Positions 7,467-16,159 of a stretch of DNA of 23,474 nucleotides are shown here, one piece after another. The translations under genes and the position numbers were made by a program. The first letter of the stretch is position 1; the number at the start of each line of letters is the position of its first letter. This stretch comes from Spongospora subterranea f. sp. subterranea (lineage: Eukaryota > Endomyxa: Phytomyxea > Phytomyxea > Plasmodiophorida): contig JAUGWO010000329.1 of assembly GCA_049724395.1 (NCBI GenBank), forward strand, positions 1 through 23,474. The letters run 5' to 3'. Under the pieces are notes generated by a model. It was not told the origin of the DNA and did not search any database. It was given only the letters and a program-made list of their open reading frames with translations.

Positions 7467-9006
7467 ATGAATTTGCCCATGTTGCGAATCATCCAATTGA
7501 TAATGTGGGCTGTTTTATGTGGAGAATGTCGTTCCGGTCTCACGTTTATCAATGGGTCAATGGCCGGCCTTAGTTTATACAGCACCCCATTCACCAGGTT
7601 CATCGGGACCCAATTCGAGGACCACATCACCGCGATTACGGCAAGATTGCACTTGTTCGAGGGCGACCCTTGCGATATCGATCAGATCGACGAAAACATC
7701 GTCCAAGGATCGGTGGTAATGGTTGGCAAATGGGGCTCATGCTCTCCAGAGATTGGCAACGATAATTTCGTCAGGAAAAGGGCCGCCGCCATCATAGGTA
7801 GAACGGAATCAATATAACGCTGTTCAAAAGCGATTTTGTGTCTGATCATCATTTAGCTTTTTCCAGGACTTGGCCTCCAAGCGTCTGGCTGAATTTCAAG
7901 GATAACTGCCCAACATGTCTGGCGAATCGACACGACATTCCATTGATGGTCGTTCAGTATTATGATGATTTGTTGGAGTCCATGAGGGACAATCCCAACT
8001 GTTTTGTCTCCGTATTTCCAGATTACAATACGTGGGAGATCAGGTTTCGGTCTTGGGATTACCAGCTGTTCGTACGATGGGTTCCGTCATCGATCTCGTT
8101 GGTTTCGGCCGTCACCGCATCCTGGTACCTTTATGGACATTTTGTCCTGATCAGCAGTCGCCATCGTAATATTGTTCGGCAGATTACCAGCCCTCGAACC
8201 CACAGGATGCTCTATTTGTGGCACAACTTCAGAAGTATTCATATGGCGCTACTCTTTGCCATTTTTCACTCGATATCAATCGGAACTGTCATCGCAATCG
8301 GAGGGTTCTGTTCAACCGCCAATTTACCAGGTCCGGTGATTTTTTTTTTCTAACTCAATGTAGCGGAATGCAGTTCGTTGTGTCAATTGCGTCAGCGTCG
8401 GTTTGGAACAGTCAACTGACTGCACTATATACGAACAAGCCATATACGCTGTTGACCAGATTCCTTCGGGGGGACAGTTCCAGATCAACGTTCTTCCTTT
8501 CCTCATTGGTGTTCTGCTTCGACTTTACGGTTTCCATACTCTACGCGAAGTATTTCGATATCCGTTATCCGATTTTTAGTTATACCAACACCGTTCTCTT
8601 CATGCTGCTGGAGGTGATCCTCGGCATTCATTTCATCCAAAGCGCCGTTCGCTTTCAGCTCCAGGTTCGAAAAATATCGGCAAAAGCGCGACCGGCGTGC
8701 ACTGCAAATCCTGAAAACCTGGACCAGTTTCTACAGCGATTATCGTATTGTGCGATTGGGATTGGCGTCGCTATGCTGTCCCAAGCCATTTCGATTGCGA
8801 CCTTAGGCGTCGTGACAACCCACACCGAATTATCGTGGAGTATCGCATGGGCAGTTGTATCGTGTAATAGCGCCATCAAATCACTGTTACATGCCCAGAT
8901 GTTACGACCCTGCATGCGCAGCCACCGTTTTCTGTCGTTAAACGCGAATCCATTACCTATTTCTGTCCAACCTCTTAAAAATCACGCGCAACAAATAGGG
9001 CGATAA
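7467..9006 (+). CDS. Signal peptide + PA-like domain + seven-transmembrane protein
   Basis: Exon 1 starts at ATG 7467. Residues 1-23 form a signal peptide. Residues 55-120 (with GSVVMVGKWGSCS and RKRAAAII-AFSRT across the splice) match the layout of protease-associated (PA) domains, which sit outside the cell and bind or present ligands. After a Cys-bearing linker come seven hydrophobic spans: SISLVSAVTASWYLYGHFVL, MALLFAIFHSISIGTVIAIG, MQFVVSIASASVWNSQLTAL, STFFLSSLVFCFDFTVSILY, VLFMLLEVILGIHFIQSAV, YCAIGIGVAMLSQAISIATL and SWSIAWAVVSCNSAIKSLLH, then a short cytoplasmic tail. Intron 1 is clear; a second frame switch lies near 8305-8373. Depending on that splice the product is about 473-480 residues. 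It is receptor-like; catalytic motifs of SPPL proteases (YD, GxGD) are absent. Confidence 0.65.
7798..7856 (+). other. Intron 1 of the PA-7TM gene (59 nt)
   Basis: It runs from GTAGAA to ATTTAG with a CTGAT branch-like site about 12 bases before the end. Splicing is phase 1 and restores a single frame, giving AAAIIAFSRT, a natural PA-domain strand. A second acceptor at 7866 would break the frame. Confidence 0.7.
8305..8373 (+). other. Second frame switch of the PA-7TM gene: short intron or T-run length change
   Basis: The reading frame changes across a run of ten T (8340-8349) followed by CTAAC, a perfect branch-site match. Two frame-correct splices are possible: 8305-8363 (59 nt) or 8336-8373 (38 nt, unusually short). 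A length change in the T run is the other explanation. The exact choice affects only the loop between helices 2 and 3. Confidence 0.45.
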
Positions 9007-9212
9007 TACAATAATTGTCGTCAGGATGATATACACCAAGTCCATCGGTTCATAATCCATCGCTTGATAGAGATATCCATAAATCATAGAGTCGGCCCAA
9101 CCAGTCCAATAAAGCAAGCATATCTGGAGCTATACGTGTCGATCGATACTCCAAGAAGAGCACACACAGTTGTACTCTCCAGCAGGGCACTCAGAGTACC
9201 ATATCGCGCCAT
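8953..9212 (-). pseudogene. Antisense membrane-protein-like fragment
   Basis: The minus strand has a coding-like run in two frames. From ATG 9212 it gives MARYGTLSALLESTTVCALL, then in another frame (9129-8953) ICLLYWTGWADSMIYGYLY and a membrane span LVYIILTTIIVLSPYLLRVI ending in the basic KRLDRNR and a stop. The frame changes near 9130. Upstream on the same strand (9400-9250) another open stretch is seen. The layout resembles the last helices of a receptor-type gene. It overlaps the 3' end of the PA-7TM gene by about 54 bases. It may be a relic of a related gene or of a local inversion; no complete gene can be built. Confidence 0.35.
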
Positions 9213-9413
9213 GGCCAAAACAGTACGTTGAAATCTCAATATCAAAGGAACAAGGCAAAATAAGACTTAATGAGCGTCTCAACCAACGCATGCTGATACT
9301 GTATACGAGGTGCTAACGCTGTTGACAAAAACTTGACCGACAGGACATGGTGGCCATTGTAATTTTGTGTTTTCCATGGACCTGGCGGATCAATTCCAGT
9401 CTATGTGGCAGAG

Positions 9414-10250
9414 ATGCCGACCAATTCAATCAGTCTTTGGTTCGCTGTGACTCAAAACACATTATCGTCTTTGTCAATGGTCTTGGGCAACACTGACATG
9501 ATCTTTGCCGACGCGCTCGCCGCTCTCAGCTTGATGGTGTTTGCAGGCGTCAGAGCCTACGTGAGGGCGAGACGGAATCGGAAACACGTGTGCAACGATC
9601 ACGATCTAGAGCATGAAGGCGCTGTCAAACTCGAGCAGATCATGGTTCAGGTCCGGCTTCAGCACGGCGATTACAACTGGCTCCGATCAGTGCATCCCGA
9701 GATCAGTTTGCCACCGGAAGACAATCACGTGTCATCGCCAACGACCGTTTCGTGTTCCGAATCATCTCCATTTCAAGGACCGTATACAGCCATTGATACT
9801 CCCAGCGGCTCCATGTCGGCAACAATCTCTGATGAAGGTTACTGCGACGACGTCGGTTTTTTACCTTCGGATTCGACGACAGTGAATTTGTTGGTGGTTA
9901 GTAATCGTGACTTGAACAAAAACAATCCTACGACGATGATGTATGGAGCTGCGGAAGCAAGTGAGGACGCGTCGTATCAGCAGGATTCAACTAAAACGAT
10001 CGACTGTGCGAATAGCGACAATCTTCGGCATTCGAAATCCATCGGATTTAGAATCTTTCTTCAGGATCACGTCAGGGTAAATCAGTCAAATTCAACACAA
10101 ATCACGAATATCGCCGATAAAAAAGAGTTCAACCACGACGAGCTGTATTTCGGTCTGTCCACTGAACAGATGGCGCAGAACAAATCGGGAAAGTTGGAGT
10201 GGGGATTTTGCAATTACAAACAAGAAAACCGTGACGGTTGGTTTCTTTAG
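9414..10250 (+). CDS. Membrane protein with long Ser/Thr-rich cytoplasmic tail (possibly a 3' exon)
   Basis: An open frame of 278 codons starts at ATG 9414; the frame is also open further upstream, to about 9361, so 9414 may be internal to a larger spliced gene. A weak hydrophobic stretch (about residues 5-25) and a strong one (IFADALAALSLMVFAGVRAYV, about 30-50) are followed by RARRNRK, a stop-transfer signal. The remaining 220 residues are polar, rich in Ser, Thr, Asp and Asn, with no domain I recognise. The shape is that of the last helix and cytoplasmic tail of a receptor, many Ser/Thr being candidate phosphorylation sites. It follows the PA-7TM gene by 400 bases on the same strand. It could be an independent short membrane protein. 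Confidence 0.5.
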   Translation: MPTNSISLWFAVTQNTLSSLSMVLGNTDMIFADALAALSLMVFAGVRAYVRARRNRKHVCNDHDLEHEGAVKLEQIMVQVRLQHGDYNWLRSVHPEISLPPEDNHVSSPTTVSCSESSPFQGPYTAIDTPSGSMSATISDEGYCDDVGFLPSDSTTVNLLVVSNRDLNKNNPTTMMYGAAEASEDASYQQDSTKTIDCANSDNLRHSKSIGFRIFLQDHVRVNQSNSTQITNIADKKEFNHDELYFGLSTEQMAQNKSGKLEWGFCNYKQENRDGWFL

Positions 10251-10305
10251 GTAACCGCTGTTGGTCTGTCAGGTCAACTTGTTTTTTGATAATATTGGAT
10301 GCAAC

Positions 10306-10311
10306 AATAAA
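10306..10311 (+). terminator. Polyadenylation signal AATAAA
   Basis: It lies 56 bases after the stop codon of the 9414-10250 gene, a normal distance for a 3' end signal. Confidence 0.55.
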
Positions 10312-10804
10312 CCACCAAGATAATCCATCCGATCAATCTGACCTCAATACGGTTTGACGATCAATATGCCGCCTTCTCTGGAATCGCCATCTCAATGCGG
10401 GGCCCTTGAAAGAAGACCTGAAAAAAGCCAGTGGTTCACGACTTTGCTCGGATAATGGTTTGCAAAGGTCGCTGGGGTGAACTTGCGTTGTTATGATAGA
10501 ATATGACTTCGCAGAAGCTTTCAAGAAAGTGCAATGAACTGAATCGTCTTTTGCATACAATAGATTGCTTGGATGGTGGCTCTAAGGACTCTTCATGGAC
10601 TGAATCCCATCCAAGAGAAGAAATAAGAATCTTACGGGCAGTGAGCTGATTGGCTCCAGCCAGAAGATTCTTCAGTAATTGGCGGAGGGGCTGACTAAGC
10701 GGTTTAAATTCAGGAATATGTGAACTTAACCACGTAGATGCACCTATATCGAAGGATCATGACGGCACCCGTGTTCTGAATAGGTTTTCCCACAATATTT
10801 GGCC
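10312..10804. other. No supported feature
   Basis: Short ORFs occur on both strands, but none carries a motif. A minus-strand open stretch (about 10690-10500, with ILISSLGWDSVHEE) may be a continuation of LINE debris from 10805-11256; this is a guess. Confidence 0.3.
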
Positions 10805-11256
10805 TCAAGGAGGGGGTAGAGAGAGCATCGCGAGCGTTCCGCTTGAGATCAGCCGCATGACATTGAACAAAAACTGATTTGGTAAGTAAAAAGCAATTGT
10901 TCTGGGTGTTCGAGAATGGGCCAAAAGATCATGATTTAGTGACTGAATTTGAAGATGGGTTTCTTGTAAACATACCATTTTGACCTTGCTGATACAGAAA
11001 TCGAACAAAATCCGTTTTGCCTCATCCTGTGAGCAGTTAGGGCAATTGAGAATCTGATGAGGACCATGGCACTTGAGACATTTAATGGGTCTGAAGGAGT
11101 TCGAAGTCTGGCCGTGTGAAGATTGAGTAGGAACCTGATTATAGACTCTCGATTGTTGAACGGAAGAACGAAATACCCTGTAATACTTGACTGAGTCGAG
11201 AACCAGCTTGTAAAACTTGACGATATTCTGTCGACAGTCAGTTTTGCCCAAAGCAA
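10805..11256 (-). mobile_element. LINE (non-LTR) fragment: ORF1 zinc knuckle next to endonuclease start
   Basis: A minus-strand ORF of 148 codons carries CLKCHGPHQILNC (residues 58-70, CX2CX3HX4C), a nucleic-acid-binding knuckle of LINE ORF1 proteins. It then has KMVCLQETHL (residues 91-100), the LQETH motif that opens the apurinic-type endonuclease of LINE ORF2. Only about 20 residues separate the two, far less than usual, so a piece between ORF1 and ORF2 is missing. The frame ends soon after, with no reverse transcriptase. Upstream minus-strand sequence to about 11510 may be more of ORF1. It is a dead fragment, related in type to the LINE at 22140-23474. Confidence 0.65.
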
Positions 11257-11519
11257 CGCCCTCGCAAATATGTCGTCAACTCTGGCGACGTTATGATTGA
11301 TAGTTGAGATATGTTCATCGGGTCAAGGCCAGGTGAGAGACAAACAATTGGCTAGGGGGTTACTAATAGCGCTATGTTGTGTTTTTTGACCAAGGATACT
11401 ATATCGGCAGGGACGCCTCAGTACTGGAATAGCCAGTTGATGAAGAAAGATGGGAGACAGAGTGATTATTCTCAGAGAGAGCAAAGGAACAGAAGAGGGA
11501 GTGTTCACCCAACTTAGTC

Positions 11520-11719
11520 CGAGCTAACGCTCAGGCACTACACATACAAAGATTTCAGGACACTGCTCGTTTCTGACTTCGCCTGGAAAAAAATTGTGAT
11601 AAGACAGACAGTTCGACATGCTGATGTCTGCTTTCAGCGGGCGGCTGGTTGTTGAAAATTTGTAGTAACCACGTTTTCAGAAAAATAACGAACCACTCAA
11701 ACACGGAATGGCTGACAAA
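11520..11719. other. Nothing recognised
   Basis: AT-rich sequence between the LINE piece and the Ty3/gypsy RNase H piece, with no ORF or motif that I can support. Confidence 0.4.
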
Positions 11720-12060
11720 ATAGGTTTCAAGGCTTCATCGATACCGTTTGTTCATTAACGCTCTGATCCGAAAACCACAAACGTTGGAACTCGATTTCGC
11801 CATACTCGGGATTGAAAATATACGTATTAGATTGCGATGTTCGGTATATAAATGGAATTCGGCACCGCGGGTCAGCAGATGATCAAATGCGTCCGCCCAC
11901 AGTCGGAAAGGAAGCCTTCGATTGCTAATGGGCGTTTGCAGAGAGGATTAACCGCTGATCCGGGAATGCCGAATTCCACCTATACACAGATCGCCGCAAC
12001 CAAGCATATATATTACATCCCGAGTCTCAAGGCGTGACGAAACGGCCCAGTTTCGGTTCA
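11720..12060 (-). mobile_element. Ty3/gypsy RNase H fragment
   Basis: On the minus strand the segment AFDHLLTRGAEFHLYTEHRN followed by LIRIFNP matches the third motif of Ty3/gypsy RNase H (usually TDHRNL.YIF). Sequence on either side is more decayed. It is an isolated, old and broken fragment, of a lineage different from the RNase H at 5422-5770, whose equivalent reads SDHKNLTLF. Confidence 0.6.
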
Positions 12061-12128
12061 CCTCTCTTGTGCAGTTGCCGCATTGACCAACTCCAATGCA
12101 GTTTTTGGCTTTTTTCTAGTTGAAAAGG

Positions 12129-12266
12129 TGCGCGGAGTTATGTTACGTAGGGAGTACAACATACGATACAGACACTGGTCTGGTCAAAAGTTGCGCGGAG
12201 ATATGTTACATACAGTGTAGGTACCATGCGTATACAGTAGTGGGTCATGGTCAAAGTTGCGCGGAG
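12129..12266 (+). repeat. Three spaced copies of TGCGCGGAG
   Basis: TGCGCGGAG occurs at 12129-12137, 12192-12200 and 12258-12266, spaced by 63 and 66 bases. The first two copies continue as xTATGTTACRTA, and the last two are preceded by GGTCAAA(A)GT. They are imperfect tandem units of about 64 bases immediately upstream of the ATG at 12291. They could be a promoter element array or a minisatellite in the 5' UTR. Confidence 0.65.
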
Positions 12267-12290
12267 TTTTGATCAAACCAACGTTGGTCA

Positions 12291-14292
12291 ATGGTGTTTG
12301 AGAACAATATCAGTGAGACCTTCTCTGGTAGCCGATTCAGATTTGGGTTTGAGGCCATACCGGCATCAGAATCGGATGACAAGGCGACCCCTGATTTGGC
12401 AGCGTTATCTGGTGCCGCTCTTGGCATCCCCTATGGACTTCTTGGTGTTATGCAGGAAGACGTTAGTGAGCTGCGGCGCCAACAGTTTGTTCGCATAGAT
12501 TGGGAGCGAAGTTCGTGGGCCCAGCTGCATGTTTCATGTTTGAGTAAGGAATCGCGATCCTATTCGGTTCCCACACATGCGGTCGCTGTAGTCAATGAAC
12601 CCAAATCTTTATATGACGACGTTCTGTGGCTGTTTGATTACACGTTTGACTCGCAATTCGCGGCGTTCTCCTTGCCGTCTGAGCTGCATTACGTCCAGAC
12701 TCCGCTTACGATCGAAACGGGTTGCCCATCGCTGGTCTGGCCGTTGAACTTCGACACATTCAGGCGGAATGTTTATAATCAGCGGGCGTTCATAGTGCAC
12801 TCGTCCAAAGATCGACTTCGGGTCCTCGCAGGAGATCTTCATGATTTTGACGTGGAGACGATGATCGCAAACGCGTCCCGAACGGTGTTGTGGATGGCCG
12901 ATCAGAAACGAGGGCAAATGCAGTATATCGACTCGGAGTCTGCCGCCATGGCGCAAGTCTGCTACAGGGCTGGTCATTCGCTGTATTTCAATCCGGACCA
13001 GGAAACTCAACGGCGCTACATCTCGGCGATATGCGAGGATCTTGGAATGGATTTTACAGCGGCTATTGACGGAGGGTGCGGCGGCGATATGGAGATCTTT
13101 GCCGTCGCCGGAAAGCATCTAACGCCATGGCATTTCGACGCCCAGCACAATTTCACTGTCCAGATTCGAGGTACCAAGCGCTGGTCGTTACGCCGAGGGA
13201 CCGCTTCGGGATCCCCTTACGAATTTGCATTTACATTCGTCGAATACGGAGTCCGTGGCGGATGATGCACGGACCCATGGTGCGTGCGGGGCCAGTCCCG
13301 ACTCGTTACAAGCCCCGTCGGACGACGACCCGGAGATCCGGACCGTCACTCTTCGGCCTGGGTCGGTCATGTATTTCCCAGCGGGGTTCTGGCACAAGGT
13401 TGAACAGCAAGATGCTGATTCCCCTTCGCTTTCTATCAATTTCAGCATTGACGGAACTAGGTGGATGGATTTGCTCAAGAACCGTTTGTTGCCGATGCTC
13501 TTCACTGACCCGCGATGGCGCGAACGTCCAGATATGACCTGCGGGCCCAAACAATCCAGGTCAATCAGGCAATATATATGTGCACTGAAAATTCATTCGT
13601 CATCTTATGGATTTTTTTCTGCTCTTCGATATTTTCAAGTTGAAAGTTATGTCCATGGACCGATATCTTCATTTGATTTTGTTTTGTCCATACAAAGTTG
13701 CAGTTTACCCTTTTTGAAAAAGTTTTATTATTCGTTTCACAATTCAAAACGACTTTCCAAAATAGTTTATAAATTCACGGTACCTGTTCAACTGAAAACG
13801 TCAAACTCTTTGGTTTCAGAAGTTAATGATTGATTCAGGGCTCATTTCAAAGCGTTACTGGAGACCATACCTTCGGCGGTGAGCGCCATGTGCGATTCTG
13901 AACTTCTTCCAGATGGAATGTTTCAGCAAGCGGGGCGTGTTTCCTCGATCGATTTATGTCGTGATTCCCACGACTTTCCTCCCTTTGAGGAATCGGTCGT
14001 GTTTCAGCGTTCCCCTGTTGTGATTTTCTGCCCAAATCCGACAGATATTTCGGTTTTCACCATTTCAATTGGCCTCGCCAAGTTCGCAGATGGGTATAAA
14101 CCGGAATCACTTGTATCCATTGCTGTTCCCCACTTGCTGGCTCGCGTTGCCAGGCATCTGGCGTCATTACCGCCGTGGTCCACGACGTCGATTGTGGAGC
14201 TCCGACACGCTGACGTCGATGATGTTCTCATCCAGCGATTGATTCATCACCTTGTACACAATGGCTACCTACTCACCGATTGCGCCAGATGA
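12291..14292 (+). CDS. JmjC/Cupin_4 Fe(II)/2-oxoglutarate oxygenase-like protein
   Basis: ATG 12291 opens a gene of about 574 codons. An N-terminal part ending in YRAGHSLYFNPDQETQRR fits the region before the cupin core of ribosomal-oxygenase-like (NO66/MINA/YcfD) proteins. TPWHFDAQHNFTVQIRGTKRW holds the HxD iron ligands (His281, Asp283). RPGSVMYFPAGFWHKVE holds the distal His (codon at 13393). Exon 2 (13839-14292) encodes a likely winged-helix end (IVELRHADVDDVLIQRLIHH). The family hydroxylates protein residues, often in ribosomal proteins. The frame changes by one base near 13187-13200, between RWSLR and PLTN; no intron explains it, so it is a recent mutation, a sequencing error or a shift site. 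Intron 13560-13838 is phase 2. Confidence 0.75.
13560..13838 (+). other. Intron of the cupin gene (279 nt)
   Basis: CAG|GTCAAT to GATTCAG|G, phase 2, joins the cupin core to the winged-helix exon in frame. The interior is clearly more AT-rich than the flanking exons and holds a TTAAT branch-like site close to its end. It is longer than the other introns seen here. Confidence 0.6.
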
Positions 14293-14303
14293 CATCATTA
14301 TCA

Positions 14304-14309
14304 AATAAA
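14304..14309 (+). terminator. Polyadenylation signal AATAAA of the cupin gene
   Basis: It lies 12 bases after the TGA stop of the 12291-14292 gene; close, but usable in compact genomes. Confidence 0.5.
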
Positions 14310-14519
14310 TATCAAGTTAATCAATATTTCAGTTTACTTTTGCTGCGAACCGTTGGATTTCTATGTTCCGCCTCTTTTCCTGTATATTACTGTAAACGAG
14401 ATCCACTGCCAACAAGCAGATTTGCGAGCTTGACAACCATCAGCGAGGAAATTGAGACGCAAGCTAAAGATCACGTCTCTGCTGATTACGAATCTTTGCC
14501 CAATAATGTTCCATAATCA

Positions 14520-15990
14520 ATAGCCCTGTTGACGGTCTCCATATCCAAGAAACGAACATCGTTGAGCTCCTGCTCCAAGTCCTTTCCTCTTTTGATTGGG
14601 CCACGAGTCACATCCAATACCCGACGATCGGGTCATGCCGATTTCCATTTCAACCACAGTTCATATGGAGTTTTCCCTATTGTCGGCGGTTCGGTAGATG
14701 AACTGCCGTATCTGCAGCATCGGCCCAGAACATTTCAGGTTGTTTTGCATTCATCCTCATCGCCTCAGCTGTCATCATCATGGTTTGATTTCAATCTTTC
14801 AGCAACACCATTATATTCACGAGAAGATGGGGTCGTAATCCGATGATCAATGCGGCAATGACGAAAGTAATCTTTTCAGTGCTTTCTGGGCAATTTTCTC
14901 TTCCACCGTCGTTCTCACTGACCTAATTTTCTGTCAGCCTGATTTGACAGGAAATCATCGCTGCGTTGCAGCGATATATTCCTTCAACGTGTTCGATGCC
15001 TCCGATCTGACATCGATAGAATATACCATCGAGCAGCTTGTAAAACCATCAATAAATGTGATGAAATACGTTGATCCCGCCTGAAAGAACTGGTAGCGCC
15101 CCTTTCATTAAAAAATCCCAATGAAAAGGGCGGTTTACTCCATACTGATGGATCATGTTCGAGTTATCTTTGCCAAAATACATGCCTCACAGATCTCTAC
15201 CTTTCTCGATTTGTTCTGATGATTAACAGCTCGGATGCCGTTGAAGTGTTTCTTCAGCAAGCAGTTTAAAATAGTGATCCCATTGATGCCCTGATCTCTG
15301 GTGCCATCTTACTCTGCTTCCCGATCGAGTTCGTGCTGCACAATTTGCCAGAAGCTGCGCAGGTAATACGTTGTTTTGCCTTGTAATTGTTTTCTCGTCA
15401 AACATCGCATGGGGCCGAGTATAGACCATTGACCCTTGGATTATGGGTTAAGGCATCACCAACAGGAACTTGAGATACAGGATAGAACACTGTTGACCAT
15501 GGACCCAGACCGAAACTTCTGTTAGGCAACATGACAGAATCCAGCACCTGTTTGGAAGATACTCTTATCGCTAATTGCACTACCATAGAAAAGTTGTCTT
15601 TATAAATACAGTATAAATAAGCGAGAATGTATTGATTTGTTATGTTGTTATTACATCCACAGTTGATCAACCAGCACTTGCTACAGCTTCCAATACCCGA
15701 CCAAGCAGAGAACCCATTATTTAGAATGACATGATTGTCGATTGGGACGCAGTTCTGGATGGAGGTTATATGGGCAAATAATACTTCTGCTTTGGACATC
15801 TGCAGTTTGTAGCAGACCGCTTTGTCGAGGAAAAAGGATATCGTTCAGTTTGGTTCTCCAGGCCGTAATACCGTTTTCATATTGTCGGTCGGAGAAACCT
15901 CCATCGCATTACGAGTGTCGTTCCTCGTCAAATTCGCCGATTCGAAATCCACATGTGATGTTTTCCTGAAGCGCTGCATCGATTAAGTCG
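14520..15990 (-). mobile_element. Ty1/copia retrotransposon fossil
   Basis: Read on the minus strand from high to low coordinates: a gag-like AWRTKLNDIL block (about 15870-15835), a protease-like WLINCGCNNNITN (about 15675-15640), and integrase with RIDHRITTPSSREYNGVAER (about 14860-14790), then PPTIGKTPYELWLKWK (about 14690-14640). NGVAER and TPYELW are hallmarks of Ty1/copia integrase. Gag is mostly missing, and reverse transcriptase and LTRs are not seen. It is an old, broken copy with many breaks. Confidence 0.7.
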
Positions 15991-16159
15991 ATTAACATGA
16001 AAATGATGGTCCAACTGTTAAATTCATATTGAAATTTGATAATTCATTTAGCCAATGAAACCTGTTGGATGCGTTCATACTGGTCATGAATGGGTGGATA
16101 TTCTTGTGCCTCTCACATGGCTTTCAGATGGATCCTGTGCGATAATGGGTTCAGTGAAA

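Noticed and set aside
13565-13833. Continuation of the cupin frame through 13560-13833
   Set aside because: The stretch is AT-rich, lacks family features and is bounded by frame-matching CAG|GT and CAG|G sites, so it is read as an intron.
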